In this document: positions 15,389-21,385 of the stretch, one piece after another
How positions within the stretch are numbered: position 1 is the first letter of the stretch
Layout of the letters: every line of letters starts with the position of its first letter
Assembly: GCA_963815475.1 (NCBI GenBank)
Contig: CAWFHD010000003.1
Coordinates: 7,874,001-7,938,000, forward strand
DNA: 64,000 nt
Source of the DNA: Sulfopaludibacter sp963815475
GTDB lineage: Bacteria > Acidobacteriota > Terriglobia > Bryobacterales > Bryobacteraceae
Reading direction: 5' to 3'
The notes under the pieces: model-generated
Told to the model about the DNA's origin: nothing
Seen by the model: only the letters and a program-made list of their open reading frames with translations
The model's database searches: none
Program-made: the position numbers and the translations under genes

Positions 15389-16141
15389 ATGCCAAAGATT
15401 AACGCGATTGTAAGCGGATTTTATCGTAAAGCTTCCGTCAAGATTCCCGAAACCAATACCACGGTATTGACCATGACTAGCAAGATGCCTTGCCCGTCCT
15501 GGTCGTTACCGGCGCGATTGTCCTGTCCGAACGCCGTCAAGGAATGCACCGATGGCACGGGTAAAACCTCCATCTGCAGTCAATGCTATGCGTCGAAGGG
15601 TGGATACATCATCTATCCCGAGGTACGCAAAGCTCAGGCCGCAAGATGGGATTGGACGCGGGAATGCATGAAAACCCCGCTAGGTCAAGCTCAGTTTGTT
15701 CGCGTCATGGTTGAGGCTATTCGCCAGACCAAAACCGCCTACTTCCGCGTGCATGACTCTGGCGACATGTTCTCCCCTGCATACGCCAATTGCTGGTATC
15801 GCATAGCGCGTATCTTAACCGGCGTCAAGTTTTGGATTCCGACTAGGTCTTACCAGACTGGACAATCCCAGTCTGCTCTACTCCCAGTCTTGAACACCCA
15901 AAACGGCATGCTGGATATACTTCAGTCCCTAGCAGCCCTGCCCAATGTCACGGTGCGACCTAGCGCCCTGTTCTTCGGTGAGGCTGCGCCTATCATCACG
16001 GGATTGCAAGCTGGAAGCACTGCCGATTACTCCGGACCCAAAACCCACGCATGCGATGTTCTGAATCGTGGGGGATTCTGCGGGGATTGCCGTGTATGCT
16101 GGAACTCCCCTAAAACCGCCGTCTCGTATCGCTCACACTAA
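15389..16141 (+). CDS. GP88-family phage/plasmid protein
   Basis: 250 residues matching the GP88 family of mobile elements. Visible: C-x2-C-x2-C cluster in SICSQCYASKGG near residue 62-70, R-W near 86, YFRVHDSGDMFSPAYANCWYRIA near 118-140, WIPTRSYQ near 150, and the C-terminal cysteine set CGDCRVCW near 235-242. The clustered cysteines suggest an iron-sulphur or zinc site. The reaction is unknown. AAAGGGG lies 12 bases before the ATG. Confidence 0.75.
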   Translation: MPKINAIVSGFYRKASVKIPETNTTVLTMTSKMPCPSWSLPARLSCPNAVKECTDGTGKTSICSQCYASKGGYIIYPEVRKAQAARWDWTRECMKTPLGQAQFVRVMVEAIRQTKTAYFRVHDSGDMFSPAYANCWYRIARILTGVKFWIPTRSYQTGQSQSALLPVLNTQNGMLDILQSLAALPNVTVRPSALFFGEAAPIITGLQAGSTADYSGPKTHACDVLNRGGFCGDCRVCWNSPKTAVSYRSH

Positions 16142-16156
16142 CCCCGCGCCATGCGC

Positions 16157-16197
16157 CATCCGGTTAACCCCGTCCGGATGTAAAACCTAAAACGGGG
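16157..16197 (+). promoter_or_regulatory. Candidate H-type pseudoknot covering a ribosome site
   Basis: CATCCGG (16157-16163) pairs with CCGGATG (16174-16180). Its loop sequence CCCCGT (16168-16173) is complementary to ACGGGG (16192-16197), which lies 10 bases before the ATG at 16208 and is the only SD-like sequence there. Folding would hide it. Confidence 0.45.
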
Positions 16198-16207
16198 TAG
16201 CAGTGTC

Positions 16208-16447
16208 ATGAAATCCCATACCCCATTAGCCGAATCTCAGGCGCGATTGCTCGAAGCTATCCGACCTGGGGATAAGGTAACCATCCTAGTCCATGCCGGT
16301 GGTATCGGCAAGAACATCGACTGGAAGCCGAAAACCGGTAGGGCTGTAATGCGAGGTCCCGCAGGGTGGGTACTCAACATGGGCGGTAAGCACGGAACTC
16401 CGGGTATCGCCACTATCGAAAACCTCGTAGCAGTCCATGCGCAGTAA
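16208..16447 (+). CDS. Hypothetical small beta-rich protein
   Basis: 79 residues. IRPGDKVTILVHAGG and TGRAVMRGPAGWVLNMGG suggest a small beta-barrel (SH3- or KOW-like). Its upstream region can form a pseudoknot that buries the GGGG. Same strand as the following array of RNA-led genes. Function unknown. Confidence 0.6.
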   Translation: MKSHTPLAESQARLLEAIRPGDKVTILVHAGGIGKNIDWKPKTGRAVMRGPAGWVLNMGGKHGTPGIATIENLVAVHAQ

Positions 16448-16523
16448 CCCCGAGGGAAACTGACAGGGGATGTAAAACCCCTGCCTCAGCGGTATGGCCT
16501 TCTGACCATACGTCGAATCGAGG
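16448..16523 (+). ncRNA. Three-way-junction RBS-sequestering leader, copy A
   Basis: Closing helix CCCCG/CGAGG (one C-A mismatch), P2 CTGA/TCAG with an inner CAGGGG/CCCCTG stem, P3 TATGG/CCATA, and conserved joining bases AGGGAAA and GTCGAAT. The 3' strand contains GAGG, 6 bases before the ATG at 16530. One of seven copies. Confidence 0.65.
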
Positions 16524-16529
16524 AACACA

Positions 16530-16757
16530 ATGGCCACAGCTAAAACCCCACGTTTCCGGGTACCGACCTACAGCATTAACTACATCGTCGGGACTCTGTA
16601 CGTGACTACTCCCGATGACGAAGTCCGTGCCGACATTGCACGAGCCATCGCCAAGTCTAAAACCCCCTTCACACCTGCCCAGGTCCGCAAGTGTCAGGAC
16701 TATGCGGTCAAAGTCCATAAGAAGAATCAAGACCTGTTCAAGCATTTCCGGTTCTAA
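16530..16757 (+). CDS. Small basic hypothetical protein
   Basis: 75 residues, strongly basic (KTPRFRVPTYSINY at the start, KVHKKNQDLFKHFRF at the end), with a central helical DDEVRADIARAIAKSKTPFTPAQVRK that may be an HTH-like pair. Led by RNA element copy A. Possibly nucleic-acid binding; no family recognised. Confidence 0.6.
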   Translation: MATAKTPRFRVPTYSINYIVGTLYVTTPDDEVRADIARAIAKSKTPFTPAQVRKCQDYAVKVHKKNQDLFKHFRF

Positions 16758-16763
16758 AACCAC

Positions 16764-16837
16764 CCTCGCGGGAGACTGACTAGGCCTCTAAGGCTTAAGC
16801 CTCAGCGGTACACCCTCAGGTGTACGTCGAATCGAGG
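16764..16837 (+). ncRNA. Three-way-junction leader, copy B
   Basis: P1 CCTCG/CGAGG, P2 CTGA/TCAG extended by GGC/GCC, P3 TACACC/GGTGTA. GAGG ends 8 bases before the ATG at 16846. The P2 arm contains one AGGCTTAAGCCT palindrome. Confidence 0.65.
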
Positions 16838-16845
16838 AAAACCCC

Positions 16846-17121
16846 ATGCAATTCTACGAACTTCAACCGGCCTATGGTCGCGACTATAAAAGCGCCAAAG
16901 ACGTCAAAACCGCCTTCAATGAGGGTCGGGACTTCGACGGCGATCATCAGCTAGGTTTTAAGCTGGTCAACAAGTCCGACCTCCCCAAAGGTTGCACGGT
17001 ACTGCTACGGTATCAGCGCAACACGAAGGTGACCAACCTGAAACACGATGGAAAACCCCTGTTACCCAAGCAAAACCCCAAGGTAACGGGTCCGGTAACC
17101 ATCGTCCCGGCGGCGGTGTAA
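16846..17121 (+). CDS. Hypothetical small protein
   Basis: 91 residues with N-terminal MQFYELQPAYGRDYKSAKDV, a probable beta-strand-rich middle (GCTVLLRYQRNTKVTNL) and a Lys/Pro-rich C-terminus. The first 40 residues resemble short plasmid/phage proteins in which a SAKDV-x-x-A-F-N-x-G-x-D-F segment recurs. Led by RNA element copy B. Function unknown. Confidence 0.65.
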   Translation: MQFYELQPAYGRDYKSAKDVKTAFNEGRDFDGDHQLGFKLVNKSDLPKGCTVLLRYQRNTKVTNLKHDGKPLLPKQNPKVTGPVTIVPAAV

Positions 17122-17125
17122 GCCC

Positions 17126-17290
17126 ATGATTACTACCGTCCAACTGATTCGCGAGGATATTGCACTCTGCGAATATCGCCTATCGTTCAAGCTGCAACCA
17201 GCGGCTAAAACGGCGGTCGATAACCGCCTAGCTAAACTTCGCCAACAACTGGCCACTGAGTACGCTCGATTGCGTGCTCTGTCCAACTAA
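17126..17290 (+). CDS. Small coiled-coil protein
   Basis: 54 residues, almost entirely one amphipathic helix (heptad pattern in LIREDIALCEYRLSFKL and VDNRLAKLRQQLATEYARLR). It starts 4 bases after the previous stop with no separate leader, so it is probably co-translated with it. Its TAA stop is followed at once by AACCCC and RNA element C. Confidence 0.55.
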   Translation: MITTVQLIREDIALCEYRLSFKLQPAAKTAVDNRLAKLRQQLATEYARLRALSN

Positions 17291-17294
17291 AACC

Positions 17295-17370
17295 CCTCGT
17301 AGGGAAACTGTCCCGACCTGTCTAGGTCGGTGCCACAGCGGTGGGCCTCCCGGCCCATGTCGAATCGAGG
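17295..17370 (+). ncRNA. Three-way-junction leader, copy C
   Basis: P1 CCTCG/CGAGG. P2 is CTGT/ACAG here, a compensatory change from CTGA/TCAG. P3 is TGGGCC/GGCCCA. The base after P3 is T instead of C opposite the preceding G (G-U for G-C). GAGG ends 7 bases before the ATG at 17378. Confidence 0.7.
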
Positions 17371-17377
17371 CTACACA

Positions 17378-17935
17378 ATGCAGAGATTTAGATATCTGAC
17401 CACGCGCATTATCCCTGAGAATTCCACGAAGATTGAACACGCGCTAGGCGTTGCCTACGTGCGCGAGTCTCGCGGGAAGTACGAAGCAGTAGCATACTCA
17501 GGGAGAGCGATAAAACCCGCCTTCTACGAGGCCTATCGGCACGAATCCGACCGTGCTAAACGGGTCGCCGATTTCTTCACCGGCCTGGAACAACACGCCG
17601 CGCTGAAAGCTACCTGGGCGGCGGAACGCACCGCGCCCCACAGCCTAAAACCCGGTGATATCATTCACCACTCCTGGGGATGGGAACAGACTCAGTGCGA
17701 TTTTTACCAGATCACGGACGTCACGCCTCACGGCGCAACTATTCGCGCTATCGGTGCTGAAACCGTCCCTGGCTCTGAGGGCTTCATGTCCTGCCGCTAC
17801 ACGGCAATCAAGGACAACTTCACCGGCGAACCCCTGAAGGTCAAGATCAACGGTCGCAATACCGTCACCACCCTGAAACACGGTCATGCATCCCTCTGGG
17901 ACGGCAGGCCTGAGTATTGCTCCTGGTACGCCTAA
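17378..17935 (+). CDS. Conserved mobile-element hypothetical protein
   Basis: 185 residues from ATG 17378, set by the leader; an upstream ATG lies inside the RNA element. LKPGDIIHHSWGWEQTQCDFYQITDVTPHGATIRAI near residue 88-125 is a pattern I associate with plasmid and phage proteins of unknown function (G-D-x-x-x-x-S-W-G-x-x-Q-T-x-x-D-F-Y-Q). The N-terminal half is helical with a His/Arg-rich segment. Largest gene in the leader array. Confidence 0.65.
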   Translation: MQRFRYLTTRIIPENSTKIEHALGVAYVRESRGKYEAVAYSGRAIKPAFYEAYRHESDRAKRVADFFTGLEQHAALKATWAAERTAPHSLKPGDIIHHSWGWEQTQCDFYQITDVTPHGATIRAIGAETVPGSEGFMSCRYTAIKDNFTGEPLKVKINGRNTVTTLKHGHASLWDGRPEYCSWYA

Positions 17936-18053
17936 CTTTCCATGTCTCACCTAAAACCCCGGTCACGTGCGCCGCCGGTCTGATCCTCTAAAACCCCGTC
18001 ATAGAGAACGGTGACTAGCGGACCACCAGATTGGAGGGCGTCTCCTAACACAA

Positions 18054-18128
18054 CCTCGCAGGGAAACTGCGCAGGCCTGCCCGCCTGCCCGCAGCGGCAT
18101 AGCGCTCACGCTATGCGTCGAATCGAGG
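18054..18128 (+). ncRNA. Three-way-junction leader, copy D
   Basis: P1 CCTCG/CGAGG. P2 is CTGC/GCAG, a third compensated form, with an inner GCAGGC/GCCTGC stem. P3 CATAGCG/CGCTATG. GAGG ends 4 bases before the ATG at 18133. The upstream stretch 17,936-18,053 holds two TAAAACCCC words and nothing else recognised. Confidence 0.7.
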
Positions 18129-18132
18129 CTAC

Positions 18133-18384
18133 ATGATTACAGACGCGCAGATTACTCAAATCTTAGGGGCTGATGCTGCAGGCACAGCTTGGGCCGAGGG
18201 CCTAAAACCCGGCGACGAGTTTCTGGGATGCAATCCCGAGGCCGAGAAACGCGGTTACAGAGGCCTGAATCTCTTTGCCTTCACCAACGCTGCACTGGAT
18301 GTGCTCGACAAGCACCGCCTGAGCACTGACGGCAAGGGTAAAGTCACCAGCTACACCCTTAAAACCACCTCGCAGGGAAACTGA
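18133..18384 (+). CDS. Hypothetical small protein
   Basis: 83 residues beginning MITDAQITQILGADAAGTAWAEGLKPGDEF; it has an N-terminal helix pair and a likely small alpha/beta fold. Its TGA stop lies inside the P2 strand of the next RNA leader (copy E), so translation of this gene would disrupt folding of that leader. Function unknown. Confidence 0.6.
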   Translation: MITDAQITQILGADAAGTAWAEGLKPGDEFLGCNPEAEKRGYRGLNLFAFTNAALDVLDKHRLSTDGKGKVTSYTLKTTSQGN

Positions 18385-18442
18385 AAACCGCCTGTGTGCG
18401 GTTTCCTCAGCGGCAGGGCCTCAGCCCTGCGTCGAATCGAGG
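18368..18442 (+). ncRNA. Three-way-junction leader, copy E
   Basis: P1 CCTCG/CGAGG, P2 CTGA/TCAG with inner AAACCGC/GCGGTTT, P3 CAGGGC/GCCCTG. Its 5' half overlaps the last codons and stop of the upstream gene. GAGG ends 5 bases before the ATG at 18448. Confidence 0.7.
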
Positions 18443-18447
18443 TCAAT

Positions 18448-18690
18448 ATGCAAAACCAAGTACGCCCATGTGACGCGCTGATTGCCCAGCAGGCTGCTGA
18501 GCAAGCTGCCCGAAACGCCGCTGCGCTGGAATGCAAAGCCCGCATAGCGGAAGAGATGAAAACCTGCCCCACGTGTATCAAGTACGCGGGTCAGATGGCA
18601 CCCTCCCACGAGGGCTCGAAGCGATGCCAGTCTGGATCAATCGCATCGGGCGGGCACCGGTCGCACTGCTCCTGCGACACGTGCTTCTGA
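18448..18690 (+). CDS. Small Cys/His protein, probable zinc binder
   Basis: 80 residues. An Ala/Gln-rich helix (residues 10-35) precedes a cysteine-rich part: T-C-P-T-C near 40-43, K-R-C-Q near 59, and H-R-S-H-C-S-C-D-T-C-F at the C-terminus. It is led by RNA copy E; an earlier in-frame ATG lies within the leader and is unlikely. Function unknown. Confidence 0.6.
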   Translation: MQNQVRPCDALIAQQAAEQAARNAAALECKARIAEEMKTCPTCIKYAGQMAPSHEGSKRCQSGSIASGGHRSHCSCDTCF

Positions 18691-18696
18691 GGTCTT

Positions 18697-18912
18697 ATGT
18701 CCGTCAACTCATTTGGCGCAAGTGTCCGAGTTGAAACCCCAAGGAATTCGGACTTTGCCGAGATCTTGTACGTATCTGGAAACCGCGTATCGGTCGAGCG
18801 CACCGTCGCGATGTTCCGGCAGGCTGGTTATCTTGCGCACTGTCCGGAACCAAAAGACCCACCGGCCTGCTACACGTCGGCGCGGCTATATCTTCCCAAA
18901 ACCACCCAGTAA
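18697..18912 (+). CDS. Hypothetical small protein
   Basis: 71 residues with GAGG 7 bases before the ATG. SDFAEILYVSGNRVSVERTVAMFRQAGYLAHCPE is consistent with a small alpha/beta protein. It follows the zinc-type gene by 6 bases and is probably in the same operon. Function unknown. Confidence 0.55.
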   Translation: MSVNSFGASVRVETPRNSDFAEILYVSGNRVSVERTVAMFRQAGYLAHCPEPKDPPACYTSARLYLPKTTQ

Positions 18913-18938
18913 GAAAGCACGACAGGAAAGGGGCTCAA

Positions 18939-19031
18939 ATGCCCGTATTAGTTGTCGAGTACTTCTGGCTTGTACCTGTGGCGATAGCTTTGGCTGCAGG
19001 CATTCGGTTATATCGCGCATTCACCTCGTAG
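18939..19031 (+). CDS. 30-residue single-span membrane peptide
   Basis: MPVLVVEYFWLVPVAIALAAG followed by IRLYRAFTS: one transmembrane helix with a short basic tail. AAAGGGG lies about 7 bases before the ATG. Its TAG stop overlaps the closing helix of RNA copy F. Such peptides in phages often modulate membrane proteins, but no role is visible. Confidence 0.55.
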   Translation: MPVLVVEYFWLVPVAIALAAGIRLYRAFTS

Positions 19032-19099
19032 GGAAACTGACCATAGGCTTAAGCCTGTGTGCCTCAGCGGCGGTCTGCCATGACCGCGTCGAATCGAGG
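19024..19099 (+). ncRNA. Three-way-junction leader, copy F
   Basis: P1 CCTCG/CGAGG, P2 CTGA/TCAG whose apical part contains AGGCTTAAGCCT, P3 CGGTC/GACCG. GAGG ends 5 bases before the ATG at 19105. Its 5' strand holds the stop codon of the membrane peptide gene. Confidence 0.7.
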
Positions 19100-19104
19100 A
19101 GACT

Positions 19105-19476
19105 ATGAAGAACTGCATTCAGTGTCATTACCCGGTTAACGGGGAGAACTTCAACGATAACCTGCACGATTCGTGCATGGTCGCATACGCGAACGCCTGC
19201 GCCGAGCGTAACCGGCTGGTTGCGATGGTAAAACCCCTCATTGACGGGGTCAATGGCGGGAACCCGGCAGACCTCGCCGACGCCATCGTGGAAGCGCTCA
19301 CTCACAACCACCGCACGCTGCAGCAATCCTTCCTGGGCGCGTTCAAGCTGGCGCTCACGAAGTACGCCGCCCTCAACAGCGGCATGTACACGGACCCGCG
19401 TAACCAGTGCGCCTACGAATGGGCGCAGGAAGTTGCAAAACTTCCGAACTCCGACCTTCGTTTCCCACTGATTTAG
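19105..19476 (+). CDS. Hypothetical protein with N-terminal zinc-like motif
   Basis: 123 residues. MKNCIQCHYPVNGENFNDNLHDSCM gives C-x2-C-H and H-D-x-C, a possible zinc site within the first 25 residues. The rest is helical (GGNPADLADAIVEALTHNHRTLQQSFLGAFKLALTKYAAL). Led by RNA copy F. Function unknown. Confidence 0.6.
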   Translation: MKNCIQCHYPVNGENFNDNLHDSCMVAYANACAERNRLVAMVKPLIDGVNGGNPADLADAIVEALTHNHRTLQQSFLGAFKLALTKYAALNSGMYTDPRNQCAYEWAQEVAKLPNSDLRFPLI

Positions 19477-19484
19477 GAGGCTTT

Positions 19485-19580
19485 ATGCTTCGCAAGATCC
19501 ACCGAACATGGCGGCGGTTCGTGGCCGATTGTATCCGCCAGCACCGGCTTCACCTGCTCCAGGTTGCCCGCGCAAAGTAA
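19485..19580 (+). CDS. 31-residue basic peptide
   Basis: Strong AGGAGG 5 bases before the ATG. Sequence is Arg/His-rich (RKIHRTWRRFVADCIRQHRLHLLQVARAK) and could be an amphipathic helix. It starts 8 bases after the previous stop. Support is the ribosome site and spacing. Confidence 0.45.
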   Translation: MLRKIHRTWRRFVADCIRQHRLHLLQVARAK

Positions 19581-19612
19581 TTTTGGCTCGTGGCTGTTTA
19601 GCCACACCAAAA

Positions 19613-19687
19613 CCCCGAGGGAAACTGACCCACGCTGTTTAAACGTGGTGCCTCAGCGGCCAGGAGTTTCCTGGCGTCGAATCGAGG
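19613..19687 (+). ncRNA. Three-way-junction leader, copy G (orphan)
   Basis: Same architecture as the other copies: P1 CCCCG/CGAGG with one mismatch, P2 CTGA/TCAG with inner CCACG/CGTGG around a GTTTAAAC palindrome, P3 CCAGGA/TCCTGG. No plus-strand start codon follows at the usual distance; instead a minus-strand gene ends 8 bases downstream. It may be a relic or act as a 3' structure. Confidence 0.6.
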
Positions 19688-19695
19688 GACCACCC

Positions 19696-19848
19696 TCAAG
19701 CGTCCACGCGAATTACACACGTGCGTAAACGCTTTCTGGGTGGCTTGGTCACCACGGCCCGATCTGCTCCGAGACGGATTGGGCCATCGTCTCTTCTTGG
19801 CCCGCTATGCCGGTGACCTAGACAATAACGGGCTGCTGCTCTTGTCAC
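19696..19848 (-). CDS. Small basic protein on the opposite strand
   Basis: 50 residues from GTG 19848, with GGAGG 5 bases upstream behind a shortened CCCACA motif. The sequence is Arg-rich (HRHSGPRRDDGPIRLG, then KPPRKRLRTCVIRVDA). It is the only minus-strand gene I can support in this part of the right arm. The 25-bp repeat at 19707 lies inside its 3' end. Confidence 0.4.
   Translation of the reverse strand: MTRAAARYCLGHRHSGPRRDDGPIRLGADRAVVTKPPRKRLRTCVIRVDA
19707..19731. repeat. 25-bp element, copy 2
   Basis: CGCGAATTACACACGTGCGT plus AAACG; it matches the reverse complement of 9620-9644 at 24 of 25 positions. The two copies lie about 10.1 kb apart in inverted orientation. Confidence 0.6.
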
Positions 19849-19863
19849 AAGCACCTCCTAGAC

Positions 19864-19876
19864 TTTACTCAGTGGG
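19864..19876 (-). promoter_or_regulatory. Repeated leader motif, copy 11 (shortened)
   Basis: CCCACTGAGTAAA on the minus strand: CCCAC and GAGTAAA are kept but three bases are missing. GGAGG and a GTG start follow. Confidence 0.4.
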
Positions 19877-19943
19877 TATATCCACTTATAGCTGAGATGG
19901 ACCGACTAAGTCAAGAACAATTCGCGTATAAGTTGATGATACA

Positions 19944-20060
19944 AAAGTGCTAAACGCATCTAAACGAACCAACAGAACCAAACGAACCGATAGAACCAAA
20001 CGAACCGACAGAACGTTTAGATGCAATCTGCACTTTAGATGCAATCTGCACTAAAGATGC
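19944..20060. repeat. Iteron-like repeat cluster
   Basis: Three 18-base direct repeats of the form AACGAACCRAYAGAACCA (19963-20015) lie between the inverted arms GCATCTAAACG (19956-19966) and CGTTTAGATGC (20014-20024). A 21-base word AAAGTGC-N5-GCATCTAAA occurs at about 19944 and, inverted, twice on the right as TTTAGATGCAATCTGCAC (20016-20033, 20034-20051). The cluster ends 17 bases before an ATG. The layout resembles a replication-initiator or repressor array. The stretch 19,877-19,943 shows nothing more. Confidence 0.6.
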
Positions 20061-20077
20061 TTTTTATGTAGGAGACT

Positions 20078-20452
20078 ATGGCACGCTTAACGCTCGAAGC
20101 TGTAAACGCCGCTGCGAAGGAACTGTTCACCTGCCCCGACGTGCGCAAGGTGAAACGCTCTTCTAACTGCATGGGGATGCCGTACGCCGCCTTCCACAAC
20201 GGCGAACCGGCCATCTTCTTCCCTTCCCTTCGGGGTGCTCTGAAGTATTTCGTCGACATGATCCAGTCGTACAAGGTCGGCGTCAAAACCCCCGGTGATA
20301 CGACCTGGGCCTGCAACCAACTCCGCTTCGCCACGGTCGCCGAGGCGCAGTTGTACGGTGCCTCTCTCGCATTTCGCTGGACAGCCGTCACTGAGTGGAA
20401 AGTAATCCCCTCCATCGACCCTGTCAATCAGCCGACCAAACAGGCAGCATGA
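20078..20452 (+). CDS. Conserved mobile-element hypothetical protein
   Basis: 124 residues with GGAG 5 bases before the ATG. The C-terminal part, TWACNQLRFATVAEAQLYGASLAFRWTAVTEWKV followed by S-I-D-P-V-N, is a pattern I recall from phage and plasmid hypothetical proteins. Directly behind the iteron cluster, so it may be controlled by, or bind, those repeats. Function unknown. Confidence 0.65.
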   Translation: MARLTLEAVNAAAKELFTCPDVRKVKRSSNCMGMPYAAFHNGEPAIFFPSLRGALKYFVDMIQSYKVGVKTPGDTTWACNQLRFATVAEAQLYGASLAFRWTAVTEWKVIPSIDPVNQPTKQAA

Positions 20453-20598
20453 ACGCCTACATCACCCAAGATTCTGCCACGCGAGACTACGTACTCGTGT
20501 GCCAGCATGAGGACGGGACGATGTCCCGATTTGCCCTCTCAATAGCGGATGCTATCCGCTCCCAGCGTAGCGGTGTTCCGTACCGGGCTAACGCCTAA
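20449..20598 (+). CDS. Small hypothetical protein
   Basis: 49 residues; the ATG overlaps the previous TGA as ATGA, indicating translational coupling. MNAYITQDSATRDYVLVCQHEDGTMSRFALSIADAIR suggests a beta-hairpin plus helix. Function unknown. Confidence 0.55.
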   Translation: MNAYITQDSATRDYVLVCQHEDGTMSRFALSIADAIRSQRSGVPYRANA

Positions 20599-20665
20599 TA
20601 AACGGAGGCCCGCCGGTGCCAAAACCGGCCTCGCAACTTTTGTTCAGACAAACCCCCAGTTCTGT

Positions 20666-20681
20666 CCCACATAAGCGTGAA
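20666..20681 (+). promoter_or_regulatory. Repeated leader motif, copy 12 (plus strand)
   Basis: CCCACATAAGCGTGAA. It lies 155 bases before the next ATG, without GGAGG. Between them are two hairpins (CTGCGGT/ACCGCAG near 20.71 kb, GTGAT/ATCAC near 20.77 kb), so a longer structured leader is possible. Confidence 0.45.
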
Positions 20682-20836
20682 GTACTTGTTAGCAGAAAGA
20701 TACAAAGACCTACTGCGGTCAGCTTGTTAATCTAACCGCAGTTGACGGTCAAAACCCACAGGTGATCGCTGCATCACTAGGTGGGCGGCACACGGCAACT
20801 CTGCCAAACAGATCTTAGGAGACCGTAATAATCCAA

Positions 20837-20941
20837 ATGAAGATCTCTAAACTCGAACGTCAACTCTCGAACAATCCCGATAAGCTGCGCCGCAAGAAGC
20901 GGCTCGAAGCGAGGCGGGAACACAAAGGAGCCCGATACTAA
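20837..20941 (+). CDS. 34-residue basic peptide
   Basis: MKISKLERQLSNNPDKLRRK followed by K-R-L-E-A-R-R-E-H-K-G-A-R-Y: a single highly charged helix. AGGAG lies about 17 bases before the ATG, longer than usual. It ends 1 base before the next start. Modest support. Confidence 0.35.
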   Translation: MKISKLERQLSNNPDKLRRKKRLEARREHKGARY

Positions 20942-20942
20942 C

Positions 20943-21095
20943 ATGTTCGTCATTCTCATGATGCTATTCTCGATGTTCAGCGGCCAGCGCAGTGTGTGCC
21001 CGCCGGAGGATACAACCGCACGGCAGTTGCCCAATCACCCGCATCCCTCGCGCCCGCTGCCGCCGAGATCGCCGACTGGCGATCACTCGAAATGA
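20943..21095 (+). CDS. Small membrane or secreted peptide
   Basis: 50 residues with AAAGGAG 11 bases before the ATG. A hydrophobic N-terminus (MFVILMMLFSMFSGQ) resembles a signal or anchor, followed by a Pro/Arg-rich hydrophilic tail with one cysteine. Overlapping frames at 20,996-21,196 look less likely. The gap 21,096-21,385 has no gene I can support. Confidence 0.4.
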   Translation: MFVILMMLFSMFSGQRSVCPPEDTTARQLPNHPHPSRPLPPRSPTGDHSK

Positions 21096-21385
21096 GGCTC
21101 AATCCCCTGGTTCTCGTGGGCTGGGTGTATCCAAAACCCCAGCCTACAGGGCTCCAAGGTGTAGAAGGTCGGGTCTATCCAACCGGATGGCCTTAGATGC
21201 CACGGACACGGGGCCCGGTTAATCCCCAACCACCCTCTGCTTTAAACCCAAAACACACAAATAAACTGAGGCATATCGGGATGGTCAAGCCTAGACCCTG
21301 GCCGTCCCGATGCCCTGATCAGTTCGCCCTGGCAACAGAGCGATCCGACCAAGGCTTAAGCCTGTGGAAGAGGTTTGAATACCCA

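Noticed and set aside
16448..19687. Integron-like cassette array with attC sites
   Set aside because: Repeated structured sites between small same-strand genes suggested attC, but the repeats lack RYYYAAC/GTTRRRY ends, sit just before start codons, some span two to four genes, and the integrase is not IntI-like.
16448..19687. Hammerhead or other known self-cleaving ribozyme
   Set aside because: A three-way junction and a GAAA are present, but the CUGANGA core and cleavage-site arrangement are not; twister, pistol and HDV signatures also fail by eye.
21197..21385. Longer start for the SprT-like protease
   Set aside because: The extra 63 residues are Pro/Arg-rich with no ribosome site and precede the first family-like residue; ATG 21386 fits better.
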